Below, piece by piece: positions 1 to 10,862 of a stretch of 64,000 nucleotides of DNA. Each line of letters opens with the position of its first letter. Positions within the stretch are counted from its first letter, which is position 1. The position numbers were made by a program, and so were the translations under genes. The DNA comes from Neoceratodus forsteri (lineage: Eukaryota; Chordata; Ceratodontiformes; Ceratodontidae), in the NCBI GenBank assembly GCA_016271365.2, contig CM028130.1, forward strand, positions 472,907,501 through 472,971,500. The letters run 5' to 3'. The notes under the pieces are model-generated. The model was given only the letters and a program-made list of their open reading frames with translations. It ran no database searches and was not told the origin of the DNA.

Positions 1-44
1 CTGTTGATAATAATGGTTTAAAAACACTTTTCAATCAGGAGTGA

Positions 45-677
45 ATGCCCATGAATACTTGTCCTAGTAAGTCTCAAGCTACCAAATCAATACCTATTAA
101 GTTAATCACCCCAGAGTGTGTTAAACAATCACCTGTTTCTGATTCTTGTACCCCTACTGTCTCAAAACAAGTGTTAGTCCTGGGAGATTCAATCATTAAG
201 CACATTGACAGGGCGGTATGCAATAGTGACAAGAGCCACTGCACTTGTTCTAGCTTCCATGGGGCCAGGGTATCTGACATTACCTCCATGATGCCTAAAA
301 TTTTACAAAATGCAGGGGAAAATCCACTGGTTATCATACATGCCGGTGTTGATGATATAAACAACACCCCATTTAATCAGTTACAACAGGACTATGTGGC
401 ATTATGTAACCTGTTACTTGATAGGGGATGCTGTGTATGTATATCTGAAATTCTACCTGTCCCGAGAGCAACATCTACCATGACGCAGAAAATCAAAGCC
501 CTAAATGAACAGCTGAGAAAGTGGTGTTTTAAGCAGGATATACCCTGTATTACCCACTGGGAATCATTTTCAGATCGTTCTTCCTTGTTTTGCTGGGACG
601 GTTTACATCTCAGTCGTAGGGGTAGTACACTTATGGGGAAAAATATCACTAAAATCAAAAATCATTGTTTAAACTAA
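45..677 (+). CDS. LINE ORF1, SGNH/esterase-like protein
   Basis: A 210-residue open frame. It has an SGNH-hydrolase core: block I is VLVLGDSI (about residues 44-51), a central IHAGVDDIN stretch corresponds to block III (normally GxND), and DGLHLSRRG near the C terminus is block V with the catalytic Asp/His pair. CR1-type LINEs are known to encode such an esterase in ORF1, thought to act in RNP assembly or lipid interaction. The asparagine of the usual block III GxND is replaced by Asp in this copy, which may lower activity. The methionine at 45 is the first in frame in the window; the true start may lie upstream because the first residues are low-complexity. No stop interrupts it, in contrast to ORF2. 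Confidence 0.8.
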   Translation: MPMNTCPSKSQATKSIPIKLITPECVKQSPVSDSCTPTVSKQVLVLGDSIIKHIDRAVCNSDKSHCTCSSFHGARVSDITSMMPKILQNAGENPLVIIHAGVDDINNTPFNQLQQDYVALCNLLLDRGCCVCISEILPVPRATSTMTQKIKALNEQLRKWCFKQDIPCITHWESFSDRSSLFCWDGLHLSRRGSTLMGKNITKIKNHCLN

Positions 678-682
678 AAACA

Positions 683-2042
683 ATGGGGGAGAATGGGTCT
701 ATTCCCAAGTCTCTGAATACTTACCAAAATATTATTGCAACTAAATGTAAATTCCTAGCTTTGAATGCAAGATCTTTAAACTAACTCAAATTAGCAGAAC
801 TCGAAGCCAAATGTAAAACTTTAAATATAGGTGTGGTGGGAGTAACTGAAACTTGGTGGGATGCATCCTCAATTTGGTCCAGAGAAATTCCAGGTTATAA
901 ATTATATCATAAAAACAGTTTAGATAAGCAAGGCGGTGGAGTTTGTATGTACATACAAAATGATATTCCTTCTTTTGAAGTGTGTTCTCCCTTTCCTTTG
1001 GAAAGTATATGGGTTAAAATCTTATTGAAGGAGCAGTCCTATATAACTATTGGTAACATCTATCGACCTCCATCTGCAAATTCAGATTACACAACTGATA
1101 TGTTTAAAGAACGTACACATTTTTCAGAATCTCAAGATACTGTAATATTTGGTGACTTTAACCTCCCTCTTATTAACTGGGACTCATTCTCAGGACAGTT
1201 CTATGCCGAGAAAGGACTAATAGATGTGGTAGTTAGTACTGGATTACAACAACTTGTTACTGAACCCACTCGAGGTCCTAATATTTTGGATCTATTATTT
1301 AGTAACATAGAGCAACAAATTAGCAATTTACAAATTTGGGATCCACTTGGGACCAGTGATCATTCATCTATTCTTTTGAAATTCAACAGTTTAAAACTAC
1401 TAAAGGAAGTTATACTATACAAAAATTATAACAAAGCAAATTTTTCTAAAATCAATGAATACTTACAAAACATAAACTGGGAATCTAATCTTCTTAATTG
1501 TACAACACAACAAGCTTGGGACTTTTTTAAAAACATTGTACATTATTTGGAAAATACCTTTATTCCATCTAAGAGGAAATTTAATAATAAAGGAAAAATT
1601 TCCCCTTGGTTCAACAAGACAATTAAAATCAGATTAAAATGAAAATTAAACTTTTTAGGAAACTTAAGAATAGTTCTGTTCCATTTAAAACTACTGTATT
1701 ACATAAATACAGATTATCTGTGAAAAACTTACAAAATTCTATTAAATTGGCAAAAAATAAGCTAGAATTTAAACTAGCTCACACAAAAGACTGTCACAAA
1801 TCTCTTTTCTCCTATATAAATAGTCAAAAAGGTGTATCAAGGACCATTGGTCCCATTATAACCAATGGCTCTTCTCTATCTGATATAGAAACCTCAAATC
1901 TCTTTAATAAGTACTTTTGTTCTGTCTTCTCTCAAAAATCATCTATTAGTACATTTAAAGTTCACCATGTAGATTATAATGGGTTCTATCCAACTGACAT
2001 TATACAGGCTATCAAAAAACTAAAAAAAAATACTAGTCCGGG
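683..2042 (+). pseudogene. LINE ORF2 remnant: AP endonuclease and start of RT
   Basis: The frame starts at ATG 683 and runs in the same phase as the endonuclease, but an in-frame TAA at 782-784 breaks it just after the LNARSLN motif. From 833 the apurinic-endonuclease domain is clear: VTETWWD, GGGVCMYI, GDFNLPLINWD (metal-binding Asp and Asn) and SDHSSILL (catalytic Asp-His). A one-base frameshift near 1639-1642 moves the frame into the basic EN-RT linker, which ends with KKLKKNTSPGP, the beginning of the RT domain. The palm with its catalytic aspartates is absent. In an active element this protein nicks target DNA and primes reverse transcription in the nucleus; this copy cannot. Confidence 0.85.
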
Positions 2043-2045
2043 CCC

Positions 2046-2430
2046 AGAGAGGGCAACCGAGCAGCCCTCCCCCACAGCCGACAGACTCTCCCAAGCCCCA
2101 CGCTGATCGCCCCCTGCAAAAGGCGTGGAATTCAAACCGAAAAATCTGCACAGAGACAAACCTGCTCCCCGGGAGCCTTCTGGGTCGAGAGGGAAACCGA
2201 GCTGCCCTCCCCCACAGCTGATGGACTCTTTCCAAGCCCCACGCTGATCGCCCCCTGCAAAAGGCATGGAATTCAAACCGAAAAATCTGCAGAGACAAAC
2301 CTGCTCCCCAGGAGCCTTCTGGGTCGAGAGGGCAACCAAGCAGCCCTCCCCCATAGCCGACGGACTCTTCCCAAGCCCCACGTTGATCGCCCCCTGCAAA
2401 AGGCGTGGCATTCAAACCAAAAAATCTGCA
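2046..2430. repeat. Tandem ~140-bp GC-rich monomers (about 2.75 copies)
   Basis: The phrase GGGCAACCGAGCAGCCCTCC recurs at 2051, 2191 (with changes) and 2330, giving a period of 139-140 bp. Each unit contains a CTGCTCCCC..GGAGCCTTCTGGG box and ends in AAACCGAAAAATCTGC. The last unit is followed by CACAGGTAAAGGAGACC, which also follows the isolated copy at 3077-3266. The array lies directly 5' of a LINE, so it could be a monomer-type promoter like those of mouse L1; this role is inference. Confidence 0.85.
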
Positions 2431-2633
2431 CAGGTAAAGGAGACCAGGACGAGCGAGGAGTGCAAACGGCAGAGCGCCATTTTTACTGAAAGACTTAAAC
2501 TTTATTTTCAGTCACCACACGAATGCTGATTGTTTTTTTCCCCCTCAAGTTTTCTCCCTGTATACTTGTGAATTGTAAGGAAGTAGCAGAGCATCTTAAT
2601 AGTGAAACATCAAATGCCACAGTAAGCTCGTTC

Positions 2634-2891
2634 TGTGACCGTGACCTTTATTTTAAACTGAATCAGTGAAACTTGTAGTGCCAGAGAAAATATTTTTCCG
2701 ATTACCCAAGTTGCTAAACTTCTACTGCCTTTGCACCTTTTAACCTTACAAACCCCAGTGCCTTTTGTGACCATGACCTTTATTTTAAACTGAATCAGTG
2801 AAACTTGTAGTGCCAGAGAAAATTTTTTTCCTGATTACCCAAGTTGCTAAACTTCTACTGCCTTTGCACCTTTTAACCTTACAAACCCCGG
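2634..2891. repeat. 132-bp tandem duplication
   Basis: Two near-identical units start at TGTGACC (2634 and 2766). Each contains CTTTATTTTAAACTGAATC and ends in AACCTTACAAACCCC. The intervening 2431-2633 stretch holds no recognisable gene. The duplication sits between the two sets of GC-rich monomers and is probably part of the same LINE 5' region. Confidence 0.85.
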
Positions 2892-3076
2892 TGCCTGCAA
2901 AAACTGCTTTGTCTCCACCTGTGCCCTCTTTGTTTAGAAAGTCCTATAATGAGCTTAACAAGGGCTGGGCTAAAATAACCTTAACTGCATTGAATATGTG
3001 ATCCCCACCTCCAATGCTCCTTTAGTCTGCTGCTTTGTGTAGGATCTGTATAAGAGCCTCACCTTTTTCCTCCTTC

Positions 3077-3266
3077 TCTGCAGAGACAAACCTGCTCCCC
3101 GGGAGCCTTCTGGGTTGAGAGGGCAACCGAGCAGCCCTCCCCCACAGCCGACGGACTCTTCCCAAGCCCCACGCTGATCGCCCCCTGCAAAAGGCGTGGA
3201 ATTCAAACCGAAAAATCTGCACAGGTAAAGGAGACCAGGACGAGCGAGGAGTGCAAACGGCAGAGA
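3077..3266. repeat. Isolated copy of the ~140-bp monomer
   Basis: One full unit matches the 2046-2430 array, including the 3' extension CAGGTAAAGGAGACC...CAAACGGCAGAG that also follows the array at 2476. The repeat of both monomer and extension shows that a larger block (about 0.8 kb) was duplicated. Confidence 0.85.
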
Positions 3267-3700
3267 AAGGACCCTGCCGATGTTATGCATCGACTGCCCC
3301 GCCACCCCCACCCTTGGTTGTCACTCCTTTTTATAGGATAAAGCACCTGACTGAAATTAAAATCAGTTGACTTTTCCATTTGCAGGTTATCACAGCTGTC
3401 CACTAGTGGCCGCTATAACAAAAGGACCTTCTGGCTACCGTGCCCAATACAAAACTCCAATACCCCCTCTAGTGGCATTTAGCCATAACTGCACCTGCTT
3501 TCTCTAATCCCAACCTTTCTGCACCACCTGCAAACTACTGTGCAACTCTGGGAAGTATCTCTGTCTCTCCCTACCAAATTGCCTGCTACCCACAAAACTG
3601 CCAGTTGTATCATAAACTAGGTAGTCAGAAATTACAGCTGCTGCTGTACCTGCAGTATCTAAGTGACCCAGCCTCCTCACCAGCATGATGCCCTCCATGC

Positions 3701-6700
3701 TTGGACCCCCCCCTTGGCTGCCCAAATAGAGGGCTCCTACTGGCCGTCCTGTACCTCCTCTTCCTACACTGGGCAGATAGGACAATAAGCACAGGAGACC
3801 AGGAACTGAGAAGTCCCCCAAAACTGTACATTCCCCCACGACATTCTTGGGACCACTACACCCTCCCTCTTAATAACATGGAGGTGCTTCTGACTGCCTA
3901 TGTATTCTGCAGGAGAGGCATCCTGTACTCAACTCTACTCACTGCTAAACGGAGACTCTGGACTAAGTCCTTACCCCTCAGTTGGCTTCCTTCTCTTTGC
4001 CTCCTTGCTACCCTCCTGCTCATGGCAGGGGACATCCAACCAAATCCTGGTCCCCCTCCTTATGATCTTCTGGTCTCCTCCCTGGTGGACCCATACTGGG
4101 CAGCTAATAAGGGCCTGAGGATTGCGCACATGAATATATGTAGCCTGAGACCCAAGATGCAGGAATTTCAAGCCTGGCTGGACCAGTACAACCCGGACAT
4201 CCTGGCCGTATCGGAAACCTGGCTCAAGCCTCACATACCCTCCCACGAGGCTGCAGCCCTAGGATACCTCTCCCATAGACAAGATTGACTGAGGAAAAGG
4301 GGTGGAGGGGTCCTAACCTACACGAAAGACACCCTTAACTCAGTGCAGGTCAACCTGCTACAGGCCACTAGTATGGAAGGTGAATCGATCTTGGTTCGCA
4401 TCACCCTTGGCCCATGTAAGCATCTCAACATTGGATGCGTATACAACCCCCCAAATAATGCGCGCTCATCTCTGGAGGCAGTCCTAAGGGACATCTCCAA
4501 TGAGGTCACCTCTGAGCTAATCATCCTGGGGGACTTCAATCTGAATTGGGCCCTGAAAGACAATCCCTCCCTACTAGGGCTGGTTCAGGAAGCTAACCTT
4601 ATGCAGGTTATCACAGGGCCCACCCGAATGAACTACAAAACGGGTAACCATTCCACACTTGATTGGGTGCTTACTAGCAAACCCACCAATATAAAGGCGG
4701 CTGGCACCCTAGCGGATGCCCTGAGTGATCACTCCCCAATCTTCTGCTCCTGGAAAAACAGGGCCCCCAGAGTCCCCACGTGAATACTCGTGACCCTGGA
4801 CTACTCAAACTATCAACCTGAACACTTGATTGGCTGCCTAAATGGGATTGATTGGAGCCCAATCAAACTACTCCCCACACTGGAAGAGGCAATGGCCTTC
4901 TTCCAGAGAGCCATCATTATGGTTGCTGACTGCTTGGCCCCTTTGAAGAAATTCCGCACCAAGGGGAGCTGCTACAAGTGGATCACCTCTCAAGTGAAAA
5001 CACTGATGAAAACTAGGGACACTGCTTAGAAAAAATACAAGCTCTCCTCCCTATCGGCTGACCTAAACCGCTACAAGACGCTGAGAAATAAGTGCAAACT
5101 GGCCATCAAAGTGGCCAAATGAGACTACCTCACAGATCTACAGAAAAAGAACCTAGGCAACCCTAGACTCTTTTGGGCTCACATAAATGGGCTTATAAAG
5201 GGGAGCGGGAAGACCGCTCACTGCCCCATAGAGGTCAATGGCCAATTAACTAACGATGACCCTAGCATCGCCATGGCTCTCAACGGCCAGTTCACAAACC
5301 TGGACCTGCTCAAAGCGGACTTGCCACCCCTCCTCCCAGTCTCGAATGATCCCAACCCCCAAAGCCTGGACCGCCCAACCTTCCACATCCGGCTTGTAAG
5401 ACCAAACGAAGTCCTCCCGTTACTAAAGTCCCTCAAAATGTCGGGAGCTATGGGACCCAATGGCATCCCCCCTGCATACTAAGGGAAGGGGCCCCTGCAC
5501 TCGCCAGACCCCTCACCTGGCTCCTCAGTCGATCCCTTATCACAGGTGCCATCCCGGAACAATGGAAACTGGCCCATGTATTCCCCATCCACAAGGGTGG
5601 TTCAAGGGAGACTACCAACAATTACAGGCCCATCTCCCTGCTATCTAGCCTTGGTAAGATTCAAGAGAGACTAATTTATGGACAACTCGGGACTACCTAG
5701 GCGCCACCATTTACTTGCCCCTTCCCAGCACAGTTTCAGAAGCAATCATGGGACTGACACCACGCTTATCAAGTTCTCCACTGATGTTCTCACAGAACTG
5801 GACAAGGGATCCCCCACCGGGCAGTCTTCATTGACCTTTCCAAGGCCTTTGACCTTGTAAACCACAACCTGCTCCTTACAAAACTGAGCCATGTCAGGTT
5901 AGACAGCCACTCCCTATCGTGGTTCAATGCTACCTCGCAGGGAGGACACAGAGGGCAAAATGGAAAGACTCCCTGTCGGAGCCTCTCCTCCTAACGGATA
6001 GGGTGCCCCAAGGATCTATCCTTGGCCCCCTTCTCTTCTCTCTTTTCACAAACGATCTCAGTAAACACTGTGGGGGTAGCTCAGTGGTACAGTATGCGGA
6101 TGACGTGGTCATATACCGCCCCTCCTCTAATCTGGGAGATCTCTGCTCCGGACTACAGGAAGACCTGGGTTCCCTTGAGCAATGGCTTGTCACCAACAGA
6201 ATGATCATTAACCCTAACAAGACCAAGGCCATGCTATTTGGCCGGAGAACCCTCAGCCAGGACAGAAGCCCACATCTCAGGCTGATGACCAAATCAGGAA
6301 AAAGACTTGAGGTGGTTGAATCGATAAAATACCTTGGCCTCACCCTGGATCAGTGCTTCTCCCTCAAGGATCATGTCAACCAGGTAACCAAAAATATTCA
6401 CGCCAAACTCGGGACCTTGTATAGGCTGAAAGACCAGTTGATACCCGCGGCCAGAGCCTCCATCGCCACAAGCGTCCTCCTCCCTACCCTCTCCTATGTG
6501 GCCCCGGTGATACAGGGAGCTGCCAAACAAGAGATGAACAGATTACAAGTTCTCTATCACAAGGTGGCTCACTTCACCACCCTATTCAGCTCCCGGGCTC
6601 ACCACTGTGACACTCTGTCCCAACTAAACTGGCCCTCCTGGGAGGCCCGGCTCCAATACCCCCTACTCTGCCACACCCATAAACTACTCAGCCCATCCCC

Positions 6701-6941
6701 TCCTCCCAGCCTCACTGGACTCATTGCCCAAAAGAGAAACCCTAGGCTCCTCAGAACAACGGACAGAACCCTCCTCGCAGTGCCAAGGGTTAGAACTAAG
6801 GCGGGGGATAAGTCATTCGCCATCACAGCGCCCACCCTATGGAGCTCCCTGCCCCCTGGTGTTCAGGATGCTACCTCTACCCACACCTTCTGCACAAGGC
6901 TGAAGGCTCATATGATGGTCACCTCCATATGCAACTGCTAA
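3701..6941 (+). pseudogene. LINE polyprotein remnant (2A, endonuclease, reverse transcriptase)
   Basis: Domains in order: hydrophobic N terminus and 2A-like motif (3960-4054); endonuclease with NICSLRPK, VSETWLKP, ILGDFNLNW and SDHSPIF; linker; RT with IPEQWKLAHVFPIHK, NYRPISLL, FIDLSKAFDLVNH (near 5830), DRVPQGSILGPLLFSL and QYADDVVIY (near 6090); a C-terminal part with KYLGLTLD and LWSSLPPGV. In-frame stops occur at 4286 (probably CGA to TGA), 4781, 5027 and near 5118. Frame changes occur near 5480, between about 5690 and 5860, and again before 5919. The RT motif C YADD is intact, so the decay is in the frame, not the active site. The last 340 codons (5919-6941) remain open. Confidence 0.85.
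3960..4054 (+). other. 2A-like translational recoding motif with hydrophobic leader
   Basis: The peptide MAGDIQPNPGP is encoded at 4022-4054, in frame with the downstream endonuclease and after a leucine-rich stretch (LCLLATLLL). 2A peptides (consensus D-V/I-E-x-N-P-G-P) make the ribosome skip the Gly-Pro bond. They are known at the N terminus of some CR1/L2/Rex1 ORF2 proteins. Here Gln replaces the usual Glu, so activity may be reduced. Confidence 0.75.
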
Positions 6942-7194
6942 AGTGAGAGGCTCCTAAGTGGAAGCTCACCCCTCTCCCTCATATGGAAATAGCGACTATC
7001 ACTGCACCCTATCTATATAGCACTGCACTCCATCTGTAGTCAGGGAAGAAACAGACCCTTTCACACAGGCCCGTAGATCAGCTCACACCAAACAGTCCCA
7101 CTCAAAGCAACTGATAGGGACACCGAGAACAGCGAAAGTAGCAACCAAAGATGAGCAAACACAACAAAATACTGTAAATAAAAAATATAAGCTT

Positions 7195-8565
7195 TTAAAA
7201 TGCTTTAAAAAGAAACACTAGAAATGCTCCACTGCAACTATAGCTGTTACAGTGCAGCCGACAGCACACCCAGCCTGGCGGCCTACCTATAGAGGGTAGG
7301 AGTGTGCTCTGCCTTGTTTGTTGATGTAGTACATTACAGATTTGCTGTTTGTCTGAAGAAGAATTATCTTGTGAGTGATCACTTCTGCTAGGACTCGTAG
7401 CGCATGCAAGACTGCCCTCAGCTCCAGAACATTGATGTGAAGATGAGACTCCTCTTGGGTCCACCCCCCTTGGGTGTGCAGGACCTGCCAATGAGCCCCC
7501 CCAGCTGAACAAAGAGGCATCTGTGGTGATGGTGATCTGAGATTCTGGTATGTCAAAGTGCAGACCTTGTAGAAGGTTGTCCTCCTGTATCCACCATGCA
7601 AGTGACCGATGCAGGGGCTCTGTCAATTTGATGGGGTAAGATGGCAGATGTGTGGTTGGGGACCACTGTGTGCTGAGCATCCACTGAGTGGTCCTCATGT
7701 GCACATGGGCTAGAGGCACTGTGAAAATGCATGAGGCTATAAGGCCTAACATCCACTGCATGGAGTGAGCTCGCACAAGATTGTTTTCCCTGACGAAGTG
7801 AGCCACCCGGAGAATGTCGTTCCTCCTGTCCTCTGGGAGAAAAGCCTTCACTTTTTTTGTATCCAAGAAGGCCCCTGTGAAGAGGAGCTGCTGAGAGGGT
7901 TGAAGTTGTGACTTCTCCAAGTTCAGCAGAACCCCCATGGCAGTAACTGAGAGACTGCGGAAACCACCTTTTGTGTCTCCTGCCTTGATGGGCTTGTCAA
8001 AAGCAAGTTGTCTATGTAGGGGAAGACCTGAATGCTGAGCTTTCAAAGATGTGCAGCAAGTACTGCAAAGCACTTGGTAAAAACTCGAGGTGCAGAGGAG
8101 GGCTCAAAGGGTAGGATTCTGAATTGGTAGTGTTAGCCCAAGGTCACAAAGCGAAGGTACTTTTGGTGATTTGGGTGTACTAGAATGTGCTGGCAGGTGT
8201 CCTGCATGTCCAGGGATGCCAGTCAGTCATGTTGGAGGAGGAGTGGTAGTGGCGTCCCTAGGGAGATCATCTTGAACTTCTCCTTGTGCAAGAACTTGTT
8301 CAACTTTCTGAGGTCGAGAACAGGGCGCAAGCCACCTGTCTTCTTTGGAACCGGAAAGTAATGGGAGTAGAAACCAGTGTTCCTCTCTGCCCAGGGAGCT
8401 ACTTCTACTGCCCTGTTTCTGAGAAGGCCTAGCATCTTGAAAGTGAGAAGGTTTGACTGAGCAGTTGACAGACTGTGCTATCACTTGGGCGGAAAATCCG
8501 GGGGGAATCTCTGCAAAGTTGAGAGAGTAACCCTCCCATACAATCCTTAGGACCCACTTGTTCAT
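7195..8565 (-). pseudogene. DIRS family B RT/RNase H remnant
   Basis: The RT entry motif is GFYSHYFPVPKKTGG...PVLDLRKLNKFL at 8435-8223, a DIRS/Ty3-like signature. After a frame break, 8073-7195 carries the palm and RNase H: LLNLEKSQLQPSQQLLFTGA, then ITITTDASLFSWGG (RNase H first Asp), and in an overlapping frame HINVLELRAVLHAL and TNSKSVMYYINKQGR. Read in the third frame near 8010 the RT catalytic box is YIDN where YLDD/YxDD is expected, so one metal-binding Asp is lost. The protein would have copied the element RNA into DNA in the cytoplasm or nucleus. Several frameshifts make it a pseudogene. Confidence 0.75.
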
Positions 8566-10672
8566 GGTGACAGACTTTCACTGGTTGTAAAACAGAGTCA
8601 AACGACCTCCCACTGCCGTGGAAATGTCCACCTTGGGCAGCTGAGGTGAGACTGGGGCCAGACTTTCAGAGGGTAGCACTGGGAGCCTTTGAGCCCTGTG
8701 CCTTGCGCTGCATTTTCTTTTGCGGCTGAGGATGCTGGTTCTTGTTAGAGGCTCCTCAGCCTCTTCCTCAAAAGAGCTGCCTGTTACAAAAAAAATGATG
8801 GTTCCTGCCTCTCTGAGGAGCTGAAGAAGCCAGCTTAGCTGTGTTAACGGCAGTCCTTGTTTTCTAAGAGGCCTCCAGAGCTTGTTCCACCAGTTGGCCA
8901 AACAGATATGTACCATCAAAGGGGATATTCATCACCTGCTGCTGAGTATCTGAGGAAATCCCTGATGTCCTAAGCCAAGAATGTCTTCTGATACAGATTC
9001 CAGCAGCAGCTGCTCTAGAAGCGGTGTCTTAAACATTCATGGATGCTTTAAGTTGATGGCTATTACATTTTGGCGTTAAACTCCAGGAGACCTTCCATTA
9101 AAGACTTAAGAGAAGTCCAAAGGGCATATTCATATTTGGATAAGTACACTTGATAGGTGACAATACGCATGCCCAGGGTTGCGGCAGTGAATACTCTTTT
9201 TCTCAAGGTATCTGTCTTACGAGACTCTTTATTGATAGGACTTGCTGATACTTCATGTGGAAGAACAGCTTTGTCATTTTCAGCAAGGACAACCAATGCA
9301 TCCGTAATGGGTTGTGATGCCAAAATAGGTCTCTCCTTGGGAGAGACATATTTCCTGTCTAAGGTTTTGCAGACAGAAGGAATAAGAGCTGACCTTGCCC
9401 ACACAGACTCGGACAAGGTCTCAAAAGGTGGGGGTACTGGTTGTGTAAGGTTCACTGGAAGGTTAGGAACATGGAGCCACTCTAGGCACAAAAGCCTACC
9501 TGGGCCCACCAAAAATTTCTGTGGAGCCAGGGTAGAGACTGAAAGCAAAGGTCCTGTACTGGGCTTTCAGTTGGAAGTGAGGGCTTGCCGTCCAAACTAT
9601 AGAACGAGTCTTTTTCACCTTCTTCAGAAATGATAATGTCAGGATCAGACTCATCTTGCTCCAAGTCCCCTTCAGAAGGGGTGGTAGCTGCTCCAAATAG
9701 GACATTGCCTGGCCTTGGCAAAGGATAAACAGAAGACACTGCAACTGGCATCGGGCCTGGCACCACTAGTCCAGGCACCACACCTGCTGCTGCACCCAGC
9801 TCTGCATCTCCAGGAAGTGGCACCAGACGCAACACTAAAGCCAGCATCACATGTGGCACCGAAGCCAGCGCTGAACCAGATGGCACCTCCTGAAGATCCA
9901 CAGAAAACCTAGAAGGAATAAGAGAAAAAGATGGTGCCTGTACTGGCCCCTGTGAGGAAGCAGAGTGAGGGGGAGGGCACGTGGAACTGATCGGTGATGC
10001 GGGCAAGGGAAGAAAATTTGTTGCCGACATTGGATGCTCAACCTGTCCAGAAAGTCCCAACCGCAGCTCCAAAGTCCCTAGTCCTGAGGGCCTTGGGACC
10101 AGATCCAATGGGAGGGGCAGCCAAGACAGGTGCTATACCCACTGCTTCATGAAAGCAGCCCATTGGTGAAACTGCCTACCAGAAACCCTGCAAGAAGACA
10201 GAGAAGGGCTTCAGTGTCAAGAGTCTGAGTGACCAGGAGCAGTGGCCATTGGGAAACCGGGGACGGCCTACACTCCCATCCACTAAAGATCTCTTGGCAG
10301 ACGTACCCAAGGGGTACCTTTTCTTCTCCTTTCCATGGGAAGAGAAAGTGCTCGAGGCCAAGCAGTGCTGGGTCCCCAACCTAGATCTGGAATGGGCCAG
10401 CTTCTTTTTGTGTTTACGAGAAAACTGTCCTCCCTCCCGAGCACCAGACTGCCCATGGTCAGACCCCTCTTCTGGAGAGGGCAGCAGACTGGACACAGCC
10501 CAGCTGCCAAAGCAGCCTTCCAATGGACAGTCCCTACTGTCACCATCCTCATCCATGGTCAACTCCCTCGAATGGTAGAGCTGAGAGGAAAATAAGGAAT
10601 TTCTCTTTTTCCTTCTCTTTTTTTTTAAATAAACAAAATAATAAACAAAGTAAATCTGTTGTCGTACAGATG
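7196..10672 (-). mobile_element. DIRS-type retrotransposon, family B copy 1 (3' truncated)
   Basis: Minus-strand DIRS-like coding sequence: gag-like region (about 10610-8580) followed by RT/RNase H (8565-7195). The tyrosine recombinase and right terminal repeat are missing; the sequence stops where the LINE tail ends. At the other side it is cut by the family A element at 10672/10673 and appears to resume at 16275-16545, whose sequence matches the leader of the second family B copy at 22920-23195. So family A inserted into family B. Confidence 0.75.
8578..10608 (-). pseudogene. DIRS family B gag-like region
   Basis: Broken minus-strand frames (10562-10176, 10108-9482, 9548-9063, 8919-8578) sit where gag lies in families A and C. 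Pro/Ser/acidic-rich segments (for example DLEQDESDPDIIISEEGE) are followed by a basic, glutamine-poor part. The middle frame contains VSPKERPILASQPITDALV and NKESRKTDTLRKRVFTAATLG, which parallels the DKDSRKIDAMAKKQYMAASLG block of family A gag. This homologous block is the best support. A stop-free gag cannot be built without several frame changes. The cysteine/histidine finger seen in the other gag copies is not visible in this copy. Confidence 0.55.
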
Positions 10673-10862
10673 AAAAAATTACTCACCTTAGTAATGTTGT
10701 TTCTTCTAATGGAGTCTTACTATATTATGACTAATGCAGTTTGTCCCACCATTAGAACTGCTCCGGAGGTGAAAGAGTTAACTTCCATGCAGAGCATGGA
10801 ACTTAGAGCGGAGCTCGGTTAGAAAAGCTCTGTCTGGGATATTTCAAACCGAAACTGTCAGA
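10673..10862 (-). repeat. DIRS A right inverted terminal repeat
   Basis: On the plus strand it begins AAAAAATTACTCACC and runs through the CATGCAGAGCATGGAAC palindrome to CTGTCAGAT. It is the inverse of 16108-16274, apart from an outer segment (10673-10715) unique to this end. On the coding strand the extreme end reads AAGGTGAGTAATTTTTT. Confidence 0.9.

Larger units (their letters stand above)
1..2042 (+). mobile_element. CR1-like LINE, 3' truncated
   Basis: A non-LTR retrotransposon enters from outside the window. It carries an esterase-type ORF1 (45-677) followed after 5 bp by an endonuclease/RT ORF2 (from 683). The ORF2 homology stops abruptly at the start of the RT domain, just after the SPGP signature near 2035, where GC-rich tandem monomers begin. 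The rest of the RT is not found on the far side of the neighbouring LINE, so this is a true 3' truncation or replacement rather than a simple insertion. Base composition is AT-rich, unlike the GC-rich monomers that follow. The ORF1 type and linkage are known for CR1/L2-clade LINEs; exact family assignment is inference. Confidence 0.85.
3267..7195 (+). mobile_element. CR1/L2-type LINE with 2A-like motif, decayed
   Basis: A nearly full-length non-LTR element. The 5' untranslated part (3267-3700) follows the monomers. One long reading frame encodes a hydrophobic N terminus, a 2A-like peptide, endonuclease, RT and the conserved C-terminal domain ending at 6941. The 3' untranslated region runs to an A/T-rich tail (about 7160-7195) that abuts DIRS sequence. 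There is no separate ORF1 in this copy. The SKAFD, VPQGSILGPLLF and YADD motifs place it in the CR1/L2/Rex1 group; I cannot separate these clades without a phylogeny. Confidence 0.85.

Noticed and set aside
3504..3839. Minus-strand frames of 111 and 68 codons over the LINE leader
   Set aside because: Antisense to the LINE 5' region; no motif, GC-rich composition.
6071..6105. tRNA-like A-box sequence GGGGGTAGCTCAGTGG
   Set aside because: It lies inside the LINE RT frame and encodes GGSSVVQYADD; no B box or 3' acceptor half follows. Chance resemblance.
9157..9633. 158-codon plus-strand frame
   Set aside because: Antisense to the DIRS family B gag block that aligns with family A gag.
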